Below, one piece after another: positions 1 through 12,534 of a stretch of 64,000 nucleotides of DNA. This stretch comes from Blastocystis hominis. Lineage: Eukaryota; Sar; Bigyra; Opalinata; Blastocystidae. The notes under the pieces are model-generated. The model worked only from the letters and a program-made list of their open reading frames with translations. It was not told the DNA's origin and did no database searches. The translations under genes were made by a program, and so were the position numbers. The stretch is from contig NW_013171820.1 of assembly GCF_000151665.1 (NCBI RefSeq), positions 280,444 to 344,443 on the forward strand, given 5' to 3'. Every line of letters starts with the position of its first letter. The stretch's first letter is position 1.

Positions 1-122
1 TTTCATCGGATCAGTAATCGAAAACCAGGCTTGTATGAAGCTATTTTTGTGCTACAGACCATATAAACTATAATGCATAAACAATAGCTTGAAAAAACAA
101 ACATATGGAAAATTTGCAAGAC

Positions 123-408
123 TTAGTCAGAGTTATCCGGAACTACAATATGCCGGCTCTCCAATTCTTCCCGAACATCGGCTGGTAGCTTTCCTGTCAC
201 CTTTATAGCATACATCCCGCGAACCACCGTCTCTATTAAGGAAGACATACACAATACTGCTCACTTTTTTGTAGCCAGTTTGCTACCCAGCTATGTTTCT
301 TATCTAAAATACTGACCATTCTATTCATCACCACAGCACCGATAGCACTTATTACCCGTCAAAATAGGAAGACGTTAGACTATTTACAAGTTCCTCACTC
401 CCTGCCAT
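123..408 (-). CDS. Small protein of unknown function (about 74 aa)
   Basis: Three short exons join in one frame through introns of about 35 and 32 nt with GT-AG borders. The chain starts MAGSEELVNSL at the ATG at 408 and ends VVPDNSD before a TAA at 125-123. A TGTTTGTT cleavage motif on the same strand follows at 103-96. I do not recognise the family: the protein is small, soluble-looking and mixed in charge, with no signal peptide or membrane segment. The model rests on reading frame, intron form and the 3' motif only. It lies behind PIKfyve on the same strand. Confidence 0.5.
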
Positions 409-640
409 GTGGAGCACATCTTCACAATTGTCACATCCGTACTGCAGAAACTATTCAATTAGCAACGAGACTTCGAAAGTTTTACATCATTCCGATTCTT
501 TATCAACTTGCAAAGCTTACAAGCTCTTAAAGAATTTAAATTTCTCGGAAATGGCAAATTTTCGATTGACATAGGATAATTATGTGAACAAACAACTCAC
601 GTCTATTTTAGTGTTTTAACTGGAAATACTGGTCTGGCAT

Positions 641-3600
641 CTACAAATCACCCACAAATCCAATCGGCACGGTCACAAAATAGCTATCCATGCTAATGCG
701 GAATCGTTTCTTATAATCCTCAGGAGGCACAATGGTAGGCGCCTTCTCTCCGATAATCATCCCCACCGACTTCACTCCGTTCTCTTTACATCACTCCCCG
801 CCCTCAGTCTCACCGATCTTCTTCAGAACATCGTAACAACGGAAGTAATCAATGATTCCGACCACCAATTCATGCTACACATCGCTTCTTCTCTCTCGCT
901 CACCCTACCGTCTCTTCATTGATCCCCACCAACAACGAATAGTCCACCACTTTTATCAGATATAAGAACAGCGTGTCGTTCAGAATTCCAATATTCAACA
1001 GTTTTTTCGACGATTCCTACATCCAATCCTCTCCGTTCCGTTCAATTACATGCAAGGGCAGCGGAATTCCCTTCCGTCTCTCCATGAAATTCACATCCAG
1101 CAGCGTGTTTTCCTCCGCTACAAATCACAAACCGCGCAAACACCCACAGCCCTCGTTCGCATAGCGATTCCGACTGCTTCCCTTCAGGTCGAATTTATCC
1201 ACGATCTTCTGGTTGTAGAACAAATTCTCCATCACCTAGCAACAATCTCGCTCTCCACTTCTACCACATAATGCGACACCGTCTTGCGATTGCTCGAGTC
1301 GATCACCGTCGTCTGGTAAATCCCGAATACTTTGCACAGCAGCGAGGTGAGGCCGTGGAAGAGACACTTCGCCATGTATCTACGCGTTTTTCTCTCCATT
1401 GCAATCGCTACTGGAAATAGGAGTGAGCGTTCGTCACGAACATTTCGAACTCTCGAGAACTGATTTCCTTTACGAGATACCGAGAATCGCCCGTGATGTA
1501 AAACACGGCGCCTAGCCCTCAGTCCGCAGCGAAGCACCCACCGCTTTTGCCGCCATGCGTGTCTTGCGGTTGGCAAATGCTCAGCGAGAGGAGATAGCTG
1601 AACGCATCGCGAGCTTCGCGAATCGCGGCAAACTGCGTGGCGAAGAAAATCTTGCAGCAGACCTTGCAAGGAAGCCCGTTTTCTTCCACTTCGAGGACCA
1701 CTTTGACCATGTTGTCGTTGGGATCGAGGAGTTCTTTCTCCTTGAGACAGCAGCCTTCGATCCCTCCCTCCTTCACGAGCTTCTTCATCGATTCGAATTC
1801 GGTGGTGTAGCAACGTGTCAGCATCGAATACGCGAAGATCGTCGTGGGTCTCTGCAAGGAAACGGGAATAAAGTGGTTATTTTCGTCCGCTGGAAGCTGC
1901 GGATTCCCTGAAAAAAGCTCGGAAGGAAGTGAAACCTTTGAGTCAGTCATCCTGTCAGCATTTCTCTCTACCACTTCAGGGACGGAAGCAGAACTCGCAG
2001 CACTCATAATCGATGTGAGTGTTTTCGGAGTGACTGGCGACGCGCTACTGCGCTCTTCGTTTTCGATTTCGGATTTGGGAGACGCGTTGAGTGCCGAATC
2101 GAAGTCTTCGGACGCCGAGTTTTCATTGAGTGCGATGATATTTTTGAGAGAAGCGATCCAACGCTATGAAGAATCATTCCATCCATGCGTGTCTGTCTAC
2201 TTTGCTCCACATGTACAACAGCTGATGCAATCGATAAATGATGTAAAGGGATTGGTAATCGTTTCGTTGGATCGATTTCACACTACGATCGATTGTTTGT
2301 TCAACAAAAACTCATTGTTCAGAGCGCGCGCGCCTTCGCTGATGTGGTTCAGCAGCCCCTTCAGCGCTAGCAGACGCGCAGAGCCGTCTTCTTCCTCTTG
2401 CTACACTGAACACGGCCATCAAAACAAACAATGTACTGCGAGATTCGCTCGATGAACGACGAAAAGACCTTCCCTTGCATCTGCAAAAACGAAGAGAGCT
2501 GCTCCTGGATCAACGAAGGGAGTTTCTCGTCCTTTAAGAAAAGCACTGGCGATCCTGTTATGCTATAACAAGGCATTTTCTCTAATATCATGGTGGTAAG
2601 AATGTTTCCTTGCAAGAACAACATCGTCTATTCAATGAAACCGGCGCATTCAACGCGACTCGATCGTGGAATAGGCTGTGTCCACACGGACCTTTGCTAT
2701 CCGTATCGTAGAAAATCAGCTGCAGAACGACTCCGACAGACAAGAAAAGCACTTCGTTGCTGACCACTTCAGGGAGCGTTTCTTGGCCACATTTGCACCG
2801 ACTGGATGGGTGATTGCGAGGGAAAGAAAGCCAAACCTCCAAGTGCGAATCACATCGCTTTGGTGCCGCGCGTTTCCGACGATCGAAGAGGAAATGGTCA
2901 GTTGAAATCCGTTGTGTAGAATGATGATTTGGTGCTGGTAGAGCGGCTTTTGGCATTTGGGACTAGAGAGAGAGATAGGAGAGAAGGGAGCGAACTTCAT
3001 GCAAATGCTGCGCGAGTTGTAGCAAGTATCGCGAAGGAAGTGGCCGAAGTAGCGATCATTCTCGCTGTAGAAGTTGATTTGCTTGATTTCGGGATGGAAA
3101 CACTGCGAAGTCGTGAGCCAAATCAAAATCAAGATACTTGTCTTCCGTTGTATAATCGAACATAGCTGTAAATGAATCGATTCATTTGGGTGGCGTCCAT
3201 TTTGGCGATTCGAGAATACTCATCGTGATTATTCGTCTTTATAAAGTGCGGACTACTGCTCATTCCGCATCGTTTGGCTCACCTCCCAAAGATAATATTC
3301 GGCGAAAACGCCAGCAAACGCGGCTTCTTATTGAACAACGAAGGCTCTTTTTGCAATGTAATGCTCGTCGACGTGAGACCCATGTTGCTATAGAATTTAA
3401 TCTCTCGCTCTAGCGAAAGGCGTTGCTGTGTCAAGTAGCGCAGAATCGCATCCGCTCTCTCTAACGTGTTTTGGTTTTCGCCTCGCAGACACACAGAGCC
3501 TACGACTCACACATCCACAACACCTCCACATCCCTTTGTTTCATTGCAACACTCAAAACACAGATAAGTCACCACCGATCGCTGATGTTTTCGCGCGTGT

Positions 3601-5505
3601 GCCTACGCCATGCCGCCCACAATTCGCGATTACTTCGACCAGACTCGTTCGTCTGCGTCTGTGAATAAGTGTGCGGAAATCCCGTGCGATGAACAGCCCG
3701 CAGCTTCCAATCACATCGCTCGGATCGAGAACTAGGCGATCAGCCGAAACAAACAAGCTCGTACGAGCCACGTCATCCAAATGTTTAACAATCTTCGCTC
3801 CCGTCATTCGCGAAATCTGCTTCATCATCTCCGCGTCGCAGTTCACCGCGACCGAGACATCGAGCTTCACTTCACTCCCACTCCACAACCAAACGCGAAG
3901 GAACAAATCCAGCGCGTGCTTCGAAACATTATTCCCAACCAGAATCAAATTCGGTTCCAACGCCATGATTTTCTTCACAATGATTTGAATATGACTAGTT
4001 TTCATTCCCTTCTCCACTCCCTCTACTCTTGTTCCTGCGTTAACAAAGTCTCTAACGAGGCGTATTGGTTCTTCAGTTTATAATACTCGATCGGACACGC
4101 GATCAGCAGAATCCGAGGCATCACAATCCTCCGCTTCATCTGCTTATGCGCCAAATTCTTCTTCATCATATACCCGTCCACGAACATCGATTGCTCCGGC
4201 GCTCCGCCCTCGATGCACACCACATTCATCACGTCTTTCAGCGAGGAGATCGACCCGCCCCATCGCTCCATCCCCACTTCTGACGACGGCGAGAGCATCA
4301 AATCCGCATTCGAAAACGGGGAAACATCGCGCTCCGTCCGAAACGAATTGCTGTCCATGTGCAGCAACTCCAATTTCGAGCCAGAAACCGGCGAGTCGGT
4401 TTGGAACGTCGGCAGCATGGAGGGGGAGAAAAGGTGGAACCCTTCTTCGCTGTCTTCGGTCAAATTGTCGGCGACGACGCGCGACAATCGAAGCAAAATC
4501 TGCGTCCATTCCTGCTCGTGGGGCGAGAACACTTCTGATTCTTCGACGATTTGCTTGGCCATCATCGCAACGTAGCGATCTAGCTATGAGCTGCCGAAGA
4601 AATAAAGAAATACAGCCGCGGTTCAGCAGGCCTTGGCAGAGAAAAAGCTTTTGCTCTTCTTGGATGGGCGCGGAACGCATGTCGGGACGAATCACCGCGC
4701 AGACTTTGATGATTCCGTCCTGCAAAAAGCAGCCTCTACGCTGGTTAGAAGGAGGAGAAGAGAGGAGGGCTACGAAGGAAGAAGAGGGTTGAAGAGGAGA
4801 TTGTCGTCTGCGATGGACTCGGGTAAAATGTGCATCGAATCGTCGTTTTGGTCGTTGAGATCCAAGTTGATGTCCATGGAGTAATGGGAGTCGTGCTCGG
4901 GAGCTGTGGTACGGTAGCGGGGATGGTGCATGTCTTCGGAGTTACCGTAACGCGGAGAGCTGGAAATCAGATAGAAAAATGGGAAGGAATACATGTCGGA
5001 ATGATCACTCAACTGGCTCTACGAGTGAATGGTTGGAAATGAATCTACCTTCATCAAGGATGCACAATAATCGCAGATACGGATGCTACCGGCAAATCCA
5101 TAGAGAAAACCCTAACGCTCACTCCCCAATTTCATCAGAACATCCTGTAAGTGGCAGCAATCGCTGCAAAATACTTGTCCACAAATACGGCAATGGTGAC
5201 GACGTCGAATCACCGTAAATTTTTGTTGACAGCCATAACACGACAAACAGACTTCGTCTGGCATCCACAAAAAGCTGCTCAATTGTTTCTACACATAACT
5301 ACGCAAAGAGGAGGAAACATCAGCATCGAGCAAAGAATTATTTCCTGCTATATCTAAGCTCATCCATCTCATCACTACTTTTCGTTTCAACATCTTCAAA
5401 CGCTAATAATCCGGAAACGTCTGATTTACCAGTTGGCTCCGGAAAAGACGTATATTGCTTCTTTTCTTCCACGGTATCCGATTCTCGAATTATATAGTTC
5501 CACAT
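641..5505 (-). CDS. Fab1/PIKfyve-type phosphatidylinositol 3-phosphate 5-kinase
   Basis: Makes PI(3,5)P2 on endosome and lysosome membranes. Three diagnostic parts appear in the family's order. Near the N-terminus (about 5265-5130) is a FYVE zinc finger with RRRHHCRICGQVFC and paired CxxC, which binds PI3P. The middle (about 4200-3560) is the TCP-1/chaperonin-like domain, with KNLAHKQM and the stretch LILVGNNVSKHALDL. The C-terminal kinase (about 2010-641) has GGKSG, LTSLLCKVFGIYQ, the DYSLLVGI loop and a tail ending MDSYFVTVP before a TAG. Introns of 30-34 nt were traced at both ends, for example 30 nt between KKI and ENGVKSVG. The start was put at 5505 because that frame runs into the FYVE exon through two introns of 31 and 30 nt. 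A TGTTTGTT motif lies at 595-588. The family is certain; the central exon borders were not all resolved. Confidence 0.9.
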
Positions 5506-5751
5506 CTTGAGAATAATTGTATTACACCTGTTCTTTCATTTGCCCATTCGATATTTTTGGATTTTCAAAGCAAATCTGTGTAAACGCATCGATCCTACAT
5601 TCAAAAATCATTATGAAGTGTTTAAAAATGAATCATGCAAGTCAAAACGAAGGGTTTACCGAAATCCACATTCTTGCCGTTCTTGCCCTCCAACTCTCTT
5701 AATTCAAAATGGATCCAACAAACAATCGAACAAGAAACAAAGCACACGAGG

Positions 5752-6535
5752 TTATGTAGGAAGACTCATTTTCTTTCCGAACCACTTGCTAATCGCGTAG
5801 TAATAGAAGAAGTCGCAGTAGAGAATGGTCTGGACAATTCCCGAAATCCAAACGATCCAGTTGAACGCGCGACCCTCCGTTGTGTAGCTAATCACTCACA
5901 CGCAAGCTCCACGCCATACCGGTTGATCCAATTCAGAATATAAAAGAAACGATACAGACCGAGAAGCACCACGTAGTTAGATGTCAGATTCTCAATCTCC
6001 TTGTAGCGCTGGAGCATGATGATCTGCGGCATGATACAAACCGCCTCCAAATAGATGGAGAACGTCCATGCATACTACGATACAGCGAATCTTACATTAT
6101 CTACGTCAAGAATGAAATTTCCGGTGTGTCGACGGAAAATCAATGCCAGAACCGCAGCAGGGATGATAGCCCAGTTTACGACCTTGTATGAATCTCCGTT
6201 CCTGTCGTATGTCGTTCGATAGGGACTCACGCGCATCATTAAGTTACAAATGTACAGCGTCATGGACAAGTACAGAACCTTCATGATACTGTTGTAGAGA
6301 ACCAGACCGCTTGACAGCCGGGAAGGATTGAGAAGGACTTTGTAGAGATCCAGGTATCTGCAGAAGAAAACAATGAAATAAAGTCCCTGCGTTTTGAACG
6401 ATATTCCTACATATGATTGGCGAATCGTTTTCGCTCACCATAGCATGACTTCGTTTGTTTGATTTTAACAATGAGGACAATAAAGCTGAGTAGGTGACAA
6501 AGGTCCCCTAGTATTCTAAAGATATTAAAAATCAT
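5752..6535 (-). CDS. ERD2: ER lumen protein-retaining (KDEL) receptor
   Basis: Seven-helix Golgi/ER receptor that returns escaped ER chaperones carrying a K/HDEL tail. The start [18 protein letters not shown] matches the family N-terminus. Further family signatures are [35 protein letters not shown] and [10 protein letters not shown]. It ends KKMSLPT with an encoded TAA. Introns of 32, 30 and 32 nt were resolved (after SCYG, after FILD, and splitting the R of NRY). Joining them restores an uninterrupted protein of normal family length. The cleavage motif is at 5724-5717. It lies between PIKfyve and the claspin-like gene on the same strand. Confidence 0.93.
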
Positions 6536-6769
6536 TCTAGTAAAAGAATCTGCTCGAAAAAGCGGACTCGAATAATCCCCTACAAAACGGAAATTCCCGC
6601 GATTCCCGTCTTTCATATCAACAAACAAAACAGATTTCTCTGAACGAAAAAACTCAATCCATTCTACTCCACACGATTCTGCTTCGCACTGCTTTCACCA
6701 GACGAATCTACTCGCAAAGTCGATGATCTCTTCAATAAAGAAGATTCTATATATCATTTTCTCATTTTC

Positions 6770-9735
6770 TCATTTACTTGTAAACGTCGTCGATCCCTGC
6801 GTCCCCTCTCCACGTTTCGTGCTCCCTCCTGCCGAACTCGACGATGTAAACAAGAAGGAGGTTTTCGCCTGCTTCCATAATTCCACGTTTCCACGATTAC
6901 CACTTTCGTTGAGGTCGACCGCGAATTGCTCCGCGACAGCGACGAAATCGCCGCATTGGACAGCACGCTGGGCGTTTTCGCGATCTTCCATCGAATTCGA
7001 ATCGAACGCCTACATTCCGCGAATAATTCGATCCGGAGTTGCTCCGCGCGAGTTTCGTGACGGGCAGCGAGGCCGACTGGGACAACGAAGAAGAAGAAGC
7101 CGACGAAGAAGTGGACAGCATGGATGATGATTGAAAGAACGAAGAAAGCGCGGGATTATCGAAGGAAACGACGTCTACGATGCAGCTCAGCAACCATTCG
7201 AACCTCGAAATGAATTCCGCGACGCCAGCCCGCGCTGCGACCGGCGCTCCCGCTCCACGCGCTGCACGAATTCCTCCATTTCCTTCTTTTCCTCCTTCGA
7301 AAACCCGTTCGCGTCCTCCTTCTCGGGCGTTTCGCTGTCCGATTCGATCGAAGATTCGTCGGACGGGGCGGTTTTATGGGGCGTTTCACCGAGAACTTCG
7401 CGGAGAAACCGCTCCTTGCGGATCTGCTTGAGGTATTCCTCCTCTTCGTTGGCTTCGTCGCTGTCTTCGCCCTCGCTGAGCGCGGCAACGAGCGTTTTTT
7501 TGTGGGCGTGGTAATCGTCGTCGTCTGCGAAGGCGTCGTAGGGGACTTGGTTTCGCTGCATTTGTCCTGCGGTTGAGTGAGTGTGCGCCAATCGAACGAT
7601 GCATGTAGCGAGCGCCCTCGCGAACGCCTTTGCGGACGTATTCTACTTGCTGCTCGTCCGTCTGCTCTTTGATTTGGTTGTGCAGGTGGATCACGTCGAG
7701 CTGTTCTCGCTCGGTGACTACGCTCGAATCCGTCTATGAGGCTATACGAGGCTTTTCGGTGATGTCGATTCCTTCGGGAACCACGAATTCTGTGTCCGAA
7801 TGCACCGAATCTCCGTCTTCCAGCTCGCTGCCGGACTCTTCGGCTTCGCTGTCGAATAGATCGTTCTTTTCGGCCTCTGCCATTCATTCCGCCACTGCGA
7901 ACCCACTCGAATCTTTCATCATCGCGCGGTAGCGCGCGTAGTCCTCCGCAGTGGGCTGCTCGCCTTCGTTGTAGTCGTTCTCGTCGAGCGACGGAGACGA
8001 AGCGTCCGAAGAAGGCTCTGCATCCGCCTGGGGATCAGAGGGATGAGATGAGTTCAAAGGATTCAATGAGTTCAATGAGTTCAAAGGATTCAATGAGTTC
8101 AATGAGTTCAATGAGTTCAAAGGATTCAATGAGTTCGATGAGTTTGATGGATTGGATGGATTGGATGAATCATGAGAAGCGGAAGGCGTCGAATGAGGCC
8201 TCGCTTTGGCTCGAGAGAAGAGAGTGAGCAAACTGGCTCCGTCTTTGGAGGTATGGTTCGTTTCTTCCTTCAATTGGGAAGAATAGCCGCGGGGATTTGT
8301 CATTTTCAAAGCGGAACCAGGTGTCGATTCTTGCTTTTCGCCTCCTTCAGTTCCCTTTTTCTCTGTTTCCACTTTACTCGTTTTCTCTTCTTCTCCCTCT
8401 CCTTTCTCTTCTCCTTGTCCTTTCTCTTCTCCTTTCTCTTCTTCTTCTTCTGATTCAGAAAGCGCATGCAACCCGTGATTCTCCTCCGGTTTCTCCTTTT
8501 CCACGATCATTTCTTCCTCATCAAACTCGATTTCCTTCTCTTCCTCTTCCTCCTTCTGTTTGCACATCGCTTCAAATCGCTCATTCAGCTCTTTCTCCTT
8601 CTTCGCTATCTCTCATCGCTCCGCTTTTCTCCTACCCTCCTTCGTCGCTTCAATCTGCGCTTTCAATTCCATCCAATTCCTCGCTTGGCGATCTTCTCTC
8701 CGCATGCTGCTCGCTGAACGCTCGAGCTTCGTTCGCAGCGCGTGTTTCACTGCGTTATCGCGCGTGAACGACCGTTCCGCAGCTTCGATATCGATCACAT
8801 AGGGCTGATATCGAATGTCCGGAATCGTTGATTTGAACGTATTGAGCGAGGATAACGCTTCGTCACCCCCTTCGATCACTTGGATTTCCTTCACGTTTTT
8901 AAAAGAAACAAAGAAAAACATCGTCGGAGGCATCGCCGTGCGTTGCTGTCAGCTGTGGAACTGTGAATATGCGCGCGCTGCCCTCGTTCTTTAAGAATTC
9001 GGCGGCGGTTTGCGAGGGAAGGGACTTGGAAGTGGGAGAGTGTGAGTCTAGTTTGGTGTGTTTGTTTGTATCCTTATTGTGATTATTTTCATTTTCATTT
9101 TTATTTCTATTTTCATTTTCATTCTCATCTAGTGTTTCATTCTGACGAATATCTTCCTTCTGCTCCAGTTGGTCGATTAAAGGCTTGACTCGTTCGTTTT
9201 GGTCGTATATCTCATCGACCGTCATCGTTTTGATAGTCGAACCCCGACTTTCTCGCTTCTTTTGGAGTTTTTGCATCAACTTGGATTTGAGAGATCTGGA
9301 CTTATCTTGCTTCGGAGCCACAGAACTCAATACAGAAGTGTTTTGAAGTGCAGTCTATGGAAAACAACAAAACAAACGAATTACACCCACGGAACGCATG
9401 AGCTCCTGCGTTCTAGCACTGATAGCATCTATAGATAGTTGAGGATTCTCCAAACTCTCTCTACACTGAAAGCAGCAAATGAACACAAACTTTACAGTTT
9501 CACTGTTTATTTCTTCCTTTCCATTGGAATCATCTCCCATTTTAATATCAACACTCTCTGTGCTTGGTTTTGAATCTTCCTCCGCTTGCTTTTGTATAGA
9601 ACATAGCGGGACTGGATTCGGATGATCCGTACTTTCGGTATTCGCTATAATTGGAATATCGGCCGATTCATCGGAATCGCTGTCAGATAGGGATACCAGT
9701 CTCTTCCCCCCATGATTCTCGCCACTCAATTCCAT
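6770..9735 (-). CDS. Large acidic, serine-rich protein, possibly a claspin/Mrc1-type replication checkpoint mediator
   Basis: About twelve exons join in frame through 29-36 nt introns, giving roughly 850-900 residues. It starts MELSGENHGGKRLVSLSDSD. It contains SKLMQKLQKKRESRG, a long Glu-rich stretch, a low-complexity N-S-L/N-P-L tract (8165-8050), the acidic block FDSEAEESGSELEDGDS and YLKQIRKERFLREV. The Ser-rich tail ends in TSK before a TGA. Acidic blocks with scattered helical Lys/Arg segments and an EAEESGSE-like patch resemble claspin/Mrc1, which links the replisome to checkpoint kinases. There is no catalytic domain and the resemblance is weak; another acidic nuclear scaffold is possible. 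The existence of the gene is far surer than its name. Confidence 0.6.
8050..8165. repeat. 9-bp tandem array (unit ttcaatgag with variant ttcaaagga)
   Basis: About a dozen imperfect 9-bp units lie inside the claspin-like gene. On the minus strand they encode runs of N-S-L and N-P-L triplets. The period keeps the frame. It is one of six 9-bp arrays in the window. Confidence 0.9.
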
Positions 9736-9852
9736 TTCAGAGAATTAAACGGTATCCAAAAAGATCGTAAAACTCGCTGAATCTGTTCTTCGAACTTGAA
9801 TCATCATATGACGTAATAGATACTATGTTTAAAGTTTATTCTTTACTGCACT

Positions 9853-10910
9853 ATGTTTTGTTGTGGGAATTGCTGGTGCTCCTACCGCGATCCCGTTGCC
9901 TATCTAGCAGTACCGATCGTATTGTTTGTACGAAGGGATGACATGTAGGCGTGGGCACAGATCTTGTTTGTAACCTATTGCATGACCTTTGAGATGGTCT
10001 TGCCTATTTTTGGTGTTTCATGGTTGTCTGCCGTAATTCTTGTCGTTTATTACATTTTACTATTCTTAATTATCTGGTCGTATCTCCGATCCGCCTTTGC
10101 CGATCCTGGCGTCGTAGACACCGAGCTTGTAGATTGCACTTTTTTTAGTCGAGTCTAGTTGAAAAGGATCGAGGAGAATGATAAAGACAGTCCGATGTAT
10201 AGACACTGCTCGTACTTTTTTGATGCTTTCGTGAAGGTTAGGAAATGTAAAACCATTAAGCCCTATCGAGCGCATCACTGTCGCCGCTGTCAACGTTGCA
10301 TTCTCAAGATGGACCATCACTGCCCGTAGACTCTCACTCTTCAAACTAGCCTTCTAGTTGGATCAGTAGTTGTGTCGGTGCGCGCAATCAAAAATCTTTT
10401 ATGCTTTTCCTCCTTTATGTGATCCTGGGTGAAGCCCTCGCGTTAATAATGACCGTAAACTACTTCATCTTCTACATCAACAAGTACCGTCGCTACGTCC
10501 ACTGGATCCCATTCCACTACTTATTCCCTCAGCTGGTCCGATGGAAGCGCCTCCACCGCTTCCTGCAGATCAGCCATCTGCAGTTCCCTATTTTCGAGGA
10601 CGAATATTTCCCTCAAGTGATCGTTTTCATTCAGGGCCTGTTCTCCTCGTTGTTCGCAGTGTTCTGCGTCATACTCTTATGGGATCAAATCAAAAACATT
10701 TGGTATGATTATACGTTCATCGAGGAGTCGCAGGCGCGGATTGATGGGTTGGAAAACACTCACACGTTTTATGAGTCGTGGAAAGAGACAATGGGAGAGC
10801 CCTTCTGTTTTAATTGGTTTCTGCCTATAGAGGGCGAGAACATGAACAAGATCATTTCCGACCTGTGCCATCAAATGCTTCTGGATAACTTCCACGAGAA
10901 ACGGGAATAG
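9853..10910 (+). CDS. DHHC-type protein S-acyltransferase
   Basis: Palmitoylates cysteines of cytosolic proteins at Golgi or plasma membrane. The chain starts [14 protein letters not shown], followed by two hydrophobic segments and the DPGVV motif. The cysteine-rich domain contains [14 protein letters not shown], and the catalytic DHHCPW is completed across a 32-nt intron (10326-10357). Two further membrane segments follow after [10 protein letters not shown]. Earlier introns of about 30 nt were found at 9920-9950 and 10130-10160. The genomic TAG at 10908-10910 is probably not what the ribosome meets. The motif at 10914-10921 predicts cleavage after 10909, so TA plus the tail gives TAA. It is divergent to the claspin-like gene and convergent to the coiled-coil gene. 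Confidence 0.9.
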
Positions 10911-10913
10911 TTC

Positions 10914-10928
10914 TGTTTGTTACAAACA
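10914..10928. terminator. Overlapping convergent cleavage motifs
   Basis: TGTTTGTT on plus (10914-10921) and TGTTTGTA on minus (10928-10921) share one base. They serve the DHHC gene and the coiled-coil gene. The predicted cleavage sites are 4 nt before each motif, at 10909 and 10933. Confidence 0.8.
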
Positions 10929-10932
10929 CGAA

Positions 10933-11207
10933 ATTTGGCGTCGCAGCCAAAACGAGCTAGAATCTTTTCCCACGTCCTTGCCGTCTTCTTCATATCCTAG
11001 GTATTATCGAATATTGTGAGTGAGTGATTACAGCTAATTGTCGTCCAAACTCGCCATCTAGACTTGTTCGCTTTACAAGCTTTTCTACATCCTCTTTCCT
11101 ATCCATAACAACTCTCCCCCTAGATTGCGTTACAGATGATTGACCAGAACTCGAATCTCTCTCAGTTCCTGAATGACTTCTCGTTGCGCAGTGTCCTCTT
11201 TCTCCAT
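10933..11207 (-). CDS. Small coiled-coil protein with polyadenylation-made stop
   Basis: Three exons joined by 35-nt introns give about 68 residues: MEKEDTAQREVIQELREI, then NHLKEDVEKLVKRTSL and a C-terminal exon ending FGCDAK. The first half is strongly helical with heptad-like hydrophobics. The genomic frame runs past this point without a nearby stop. The motif TGTTTGTA begins 5 nt after the T at 10933, and cleavage there plus the tail makes TAA. The family was not recognised. It starts 71 nt behind the carrier gene's stop. Confidence 0.6.
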
Positions 11208-11277
11208 CGCTCTCCCAATCTCGCAATCAATCAGCACACACGTCTATCCAACAAACAGACCAGAAATTCTGAAACGC

Positions 11278-12311
11278 TTAATCCTTCAAGAAGAAAGTTC
11301 CATAGGTCAGATATCGCTTCTGCAGCTCGAACGCGGTGCAGGCGATCGAGAACAGCGGAGCCTGCACACACATACGCGGCACAGCTCCCTTGTAGAGTCC
11401 CTTCAATCCCTCGGTCTTGAAGATCTTCACGAACATATCGAAGAACTTCACCTCCACCTTGTTGCCCTTCTCGGCCTGCACGCGCGTCTTGATCACGTCC
11501 ATCGGCGTCATCAGGCCCGCGGCGAAGCATCCAGCAACCATACCCGCAGTCAGCAAACCGCCAAGCGTCATGTTGCCGTTTTTGTCACTCAGCGCGATTT
11601 GGATGGACGCGTTGAGAGGGAAGAAGATCATGGAGTAGGGGACATCACGAAGAAGCGTAATCGTGGAGCCCTTGTACATGCCACGCAGACCCAGGTCACG
11701 GCACACTACACGCTCGAAAAGCGCAGAAGGGAAGTACCTGCGAGGAGGCCGGTACGCTGCTCAGGAGGGAGCGTCGCTTGGACTTGCATGCGGATCTTGG
11801 TAATCTCCATGGGGTTGGTGGCGATTACCTGGCAGAAACCCGCACCTGGATGTGAGGCATAGCGAACACGACCCACTGGCTCCAGCAAGAATACCGTTGT
11901 ACCACGCAACGTTGCCATTTTCGTCTTCAGTGGCTTCGCGCACAAAATCGTTCACTGCCAACTTGATAGCCTTCTCGGGAGTGACTCCGATCAAGTTAGC
12001 GAGGATTCCTCTGAGGGGAATACAGAAACACAAATCTCTACCTGTAGAGACCCTTCGGTCCCTCCTCTTTACAGATCGTCTTGAAGCAATCCCAAGGACC
12101 CTTGTACTTCAGGACTCCCGTGGTCTGTCTCTACGCGATCAAACACACTGCAAGGTTCTACCTGGAGACGAGTCTTGACCATATCCAGGGGATACACGAT
12201 AGAAGTACCGACAATACCTGCAATTCCACCTACCACCAGCTTCTGCAGGAAGGGAACCTATGTCTTATAGGGAGTATACTGCATCACCTTTTTCACTTCA
12301 GGCTTAGACAT
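11278..12311 (-). CDS. Mitochondrial carrier, glutamate or aspartate/glutamate type
   Basis: Solute carrier of the inner mitochondrial membrane. It has three repeats, each with the PxD/ExxK/R signature: PLDMVKTR, PMEITKIR and PMDVIKTR. The stretch GVTPEKAIKLAVNDFVRE and the end APLFSIACTAFELQKRY match the SLC25A12/13/18/22 group, which moves glutamate or aspartate. There is no EF-hand extension, so a short glutamate-carrier form fits best. Introns of 30-32 nt were seen after the start region (MSKPEVKK), after KTRLQ, after KGLYR, inside AGAS and after LLA. The encoded TAA is at 11280-11278 and TGTTTGTT follows at 11257-11250. Confidence 0.88.
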
Positions 12312-12534
12312 TGTGCAACAAGCACGATCAACAACGAAAAATTATTATTATTTAAGTTTAGTTCCACTTTTCTCCGTTTTGGTCTGATCCCTTCACTCTG
12401 TAAATAACCGCGATTATCGATTCCTTTCTAGAATTTTTATTTGTGTAGGCACTTCAACTATTGCATAATTGGTAGTCTATTCGAACTTGATAGTATTTTT
12501 GGAATTTCTAAACTAATTTGTCAATAGTCGAATA

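Noticed and set aside
7156-7887. Arg-rich minus-strand ORF of 243 codons
   Set aside because: Wrong frame of the claspin-like gene. The acidic frame joins on both sides by 29-31 nt introns, this one does not.
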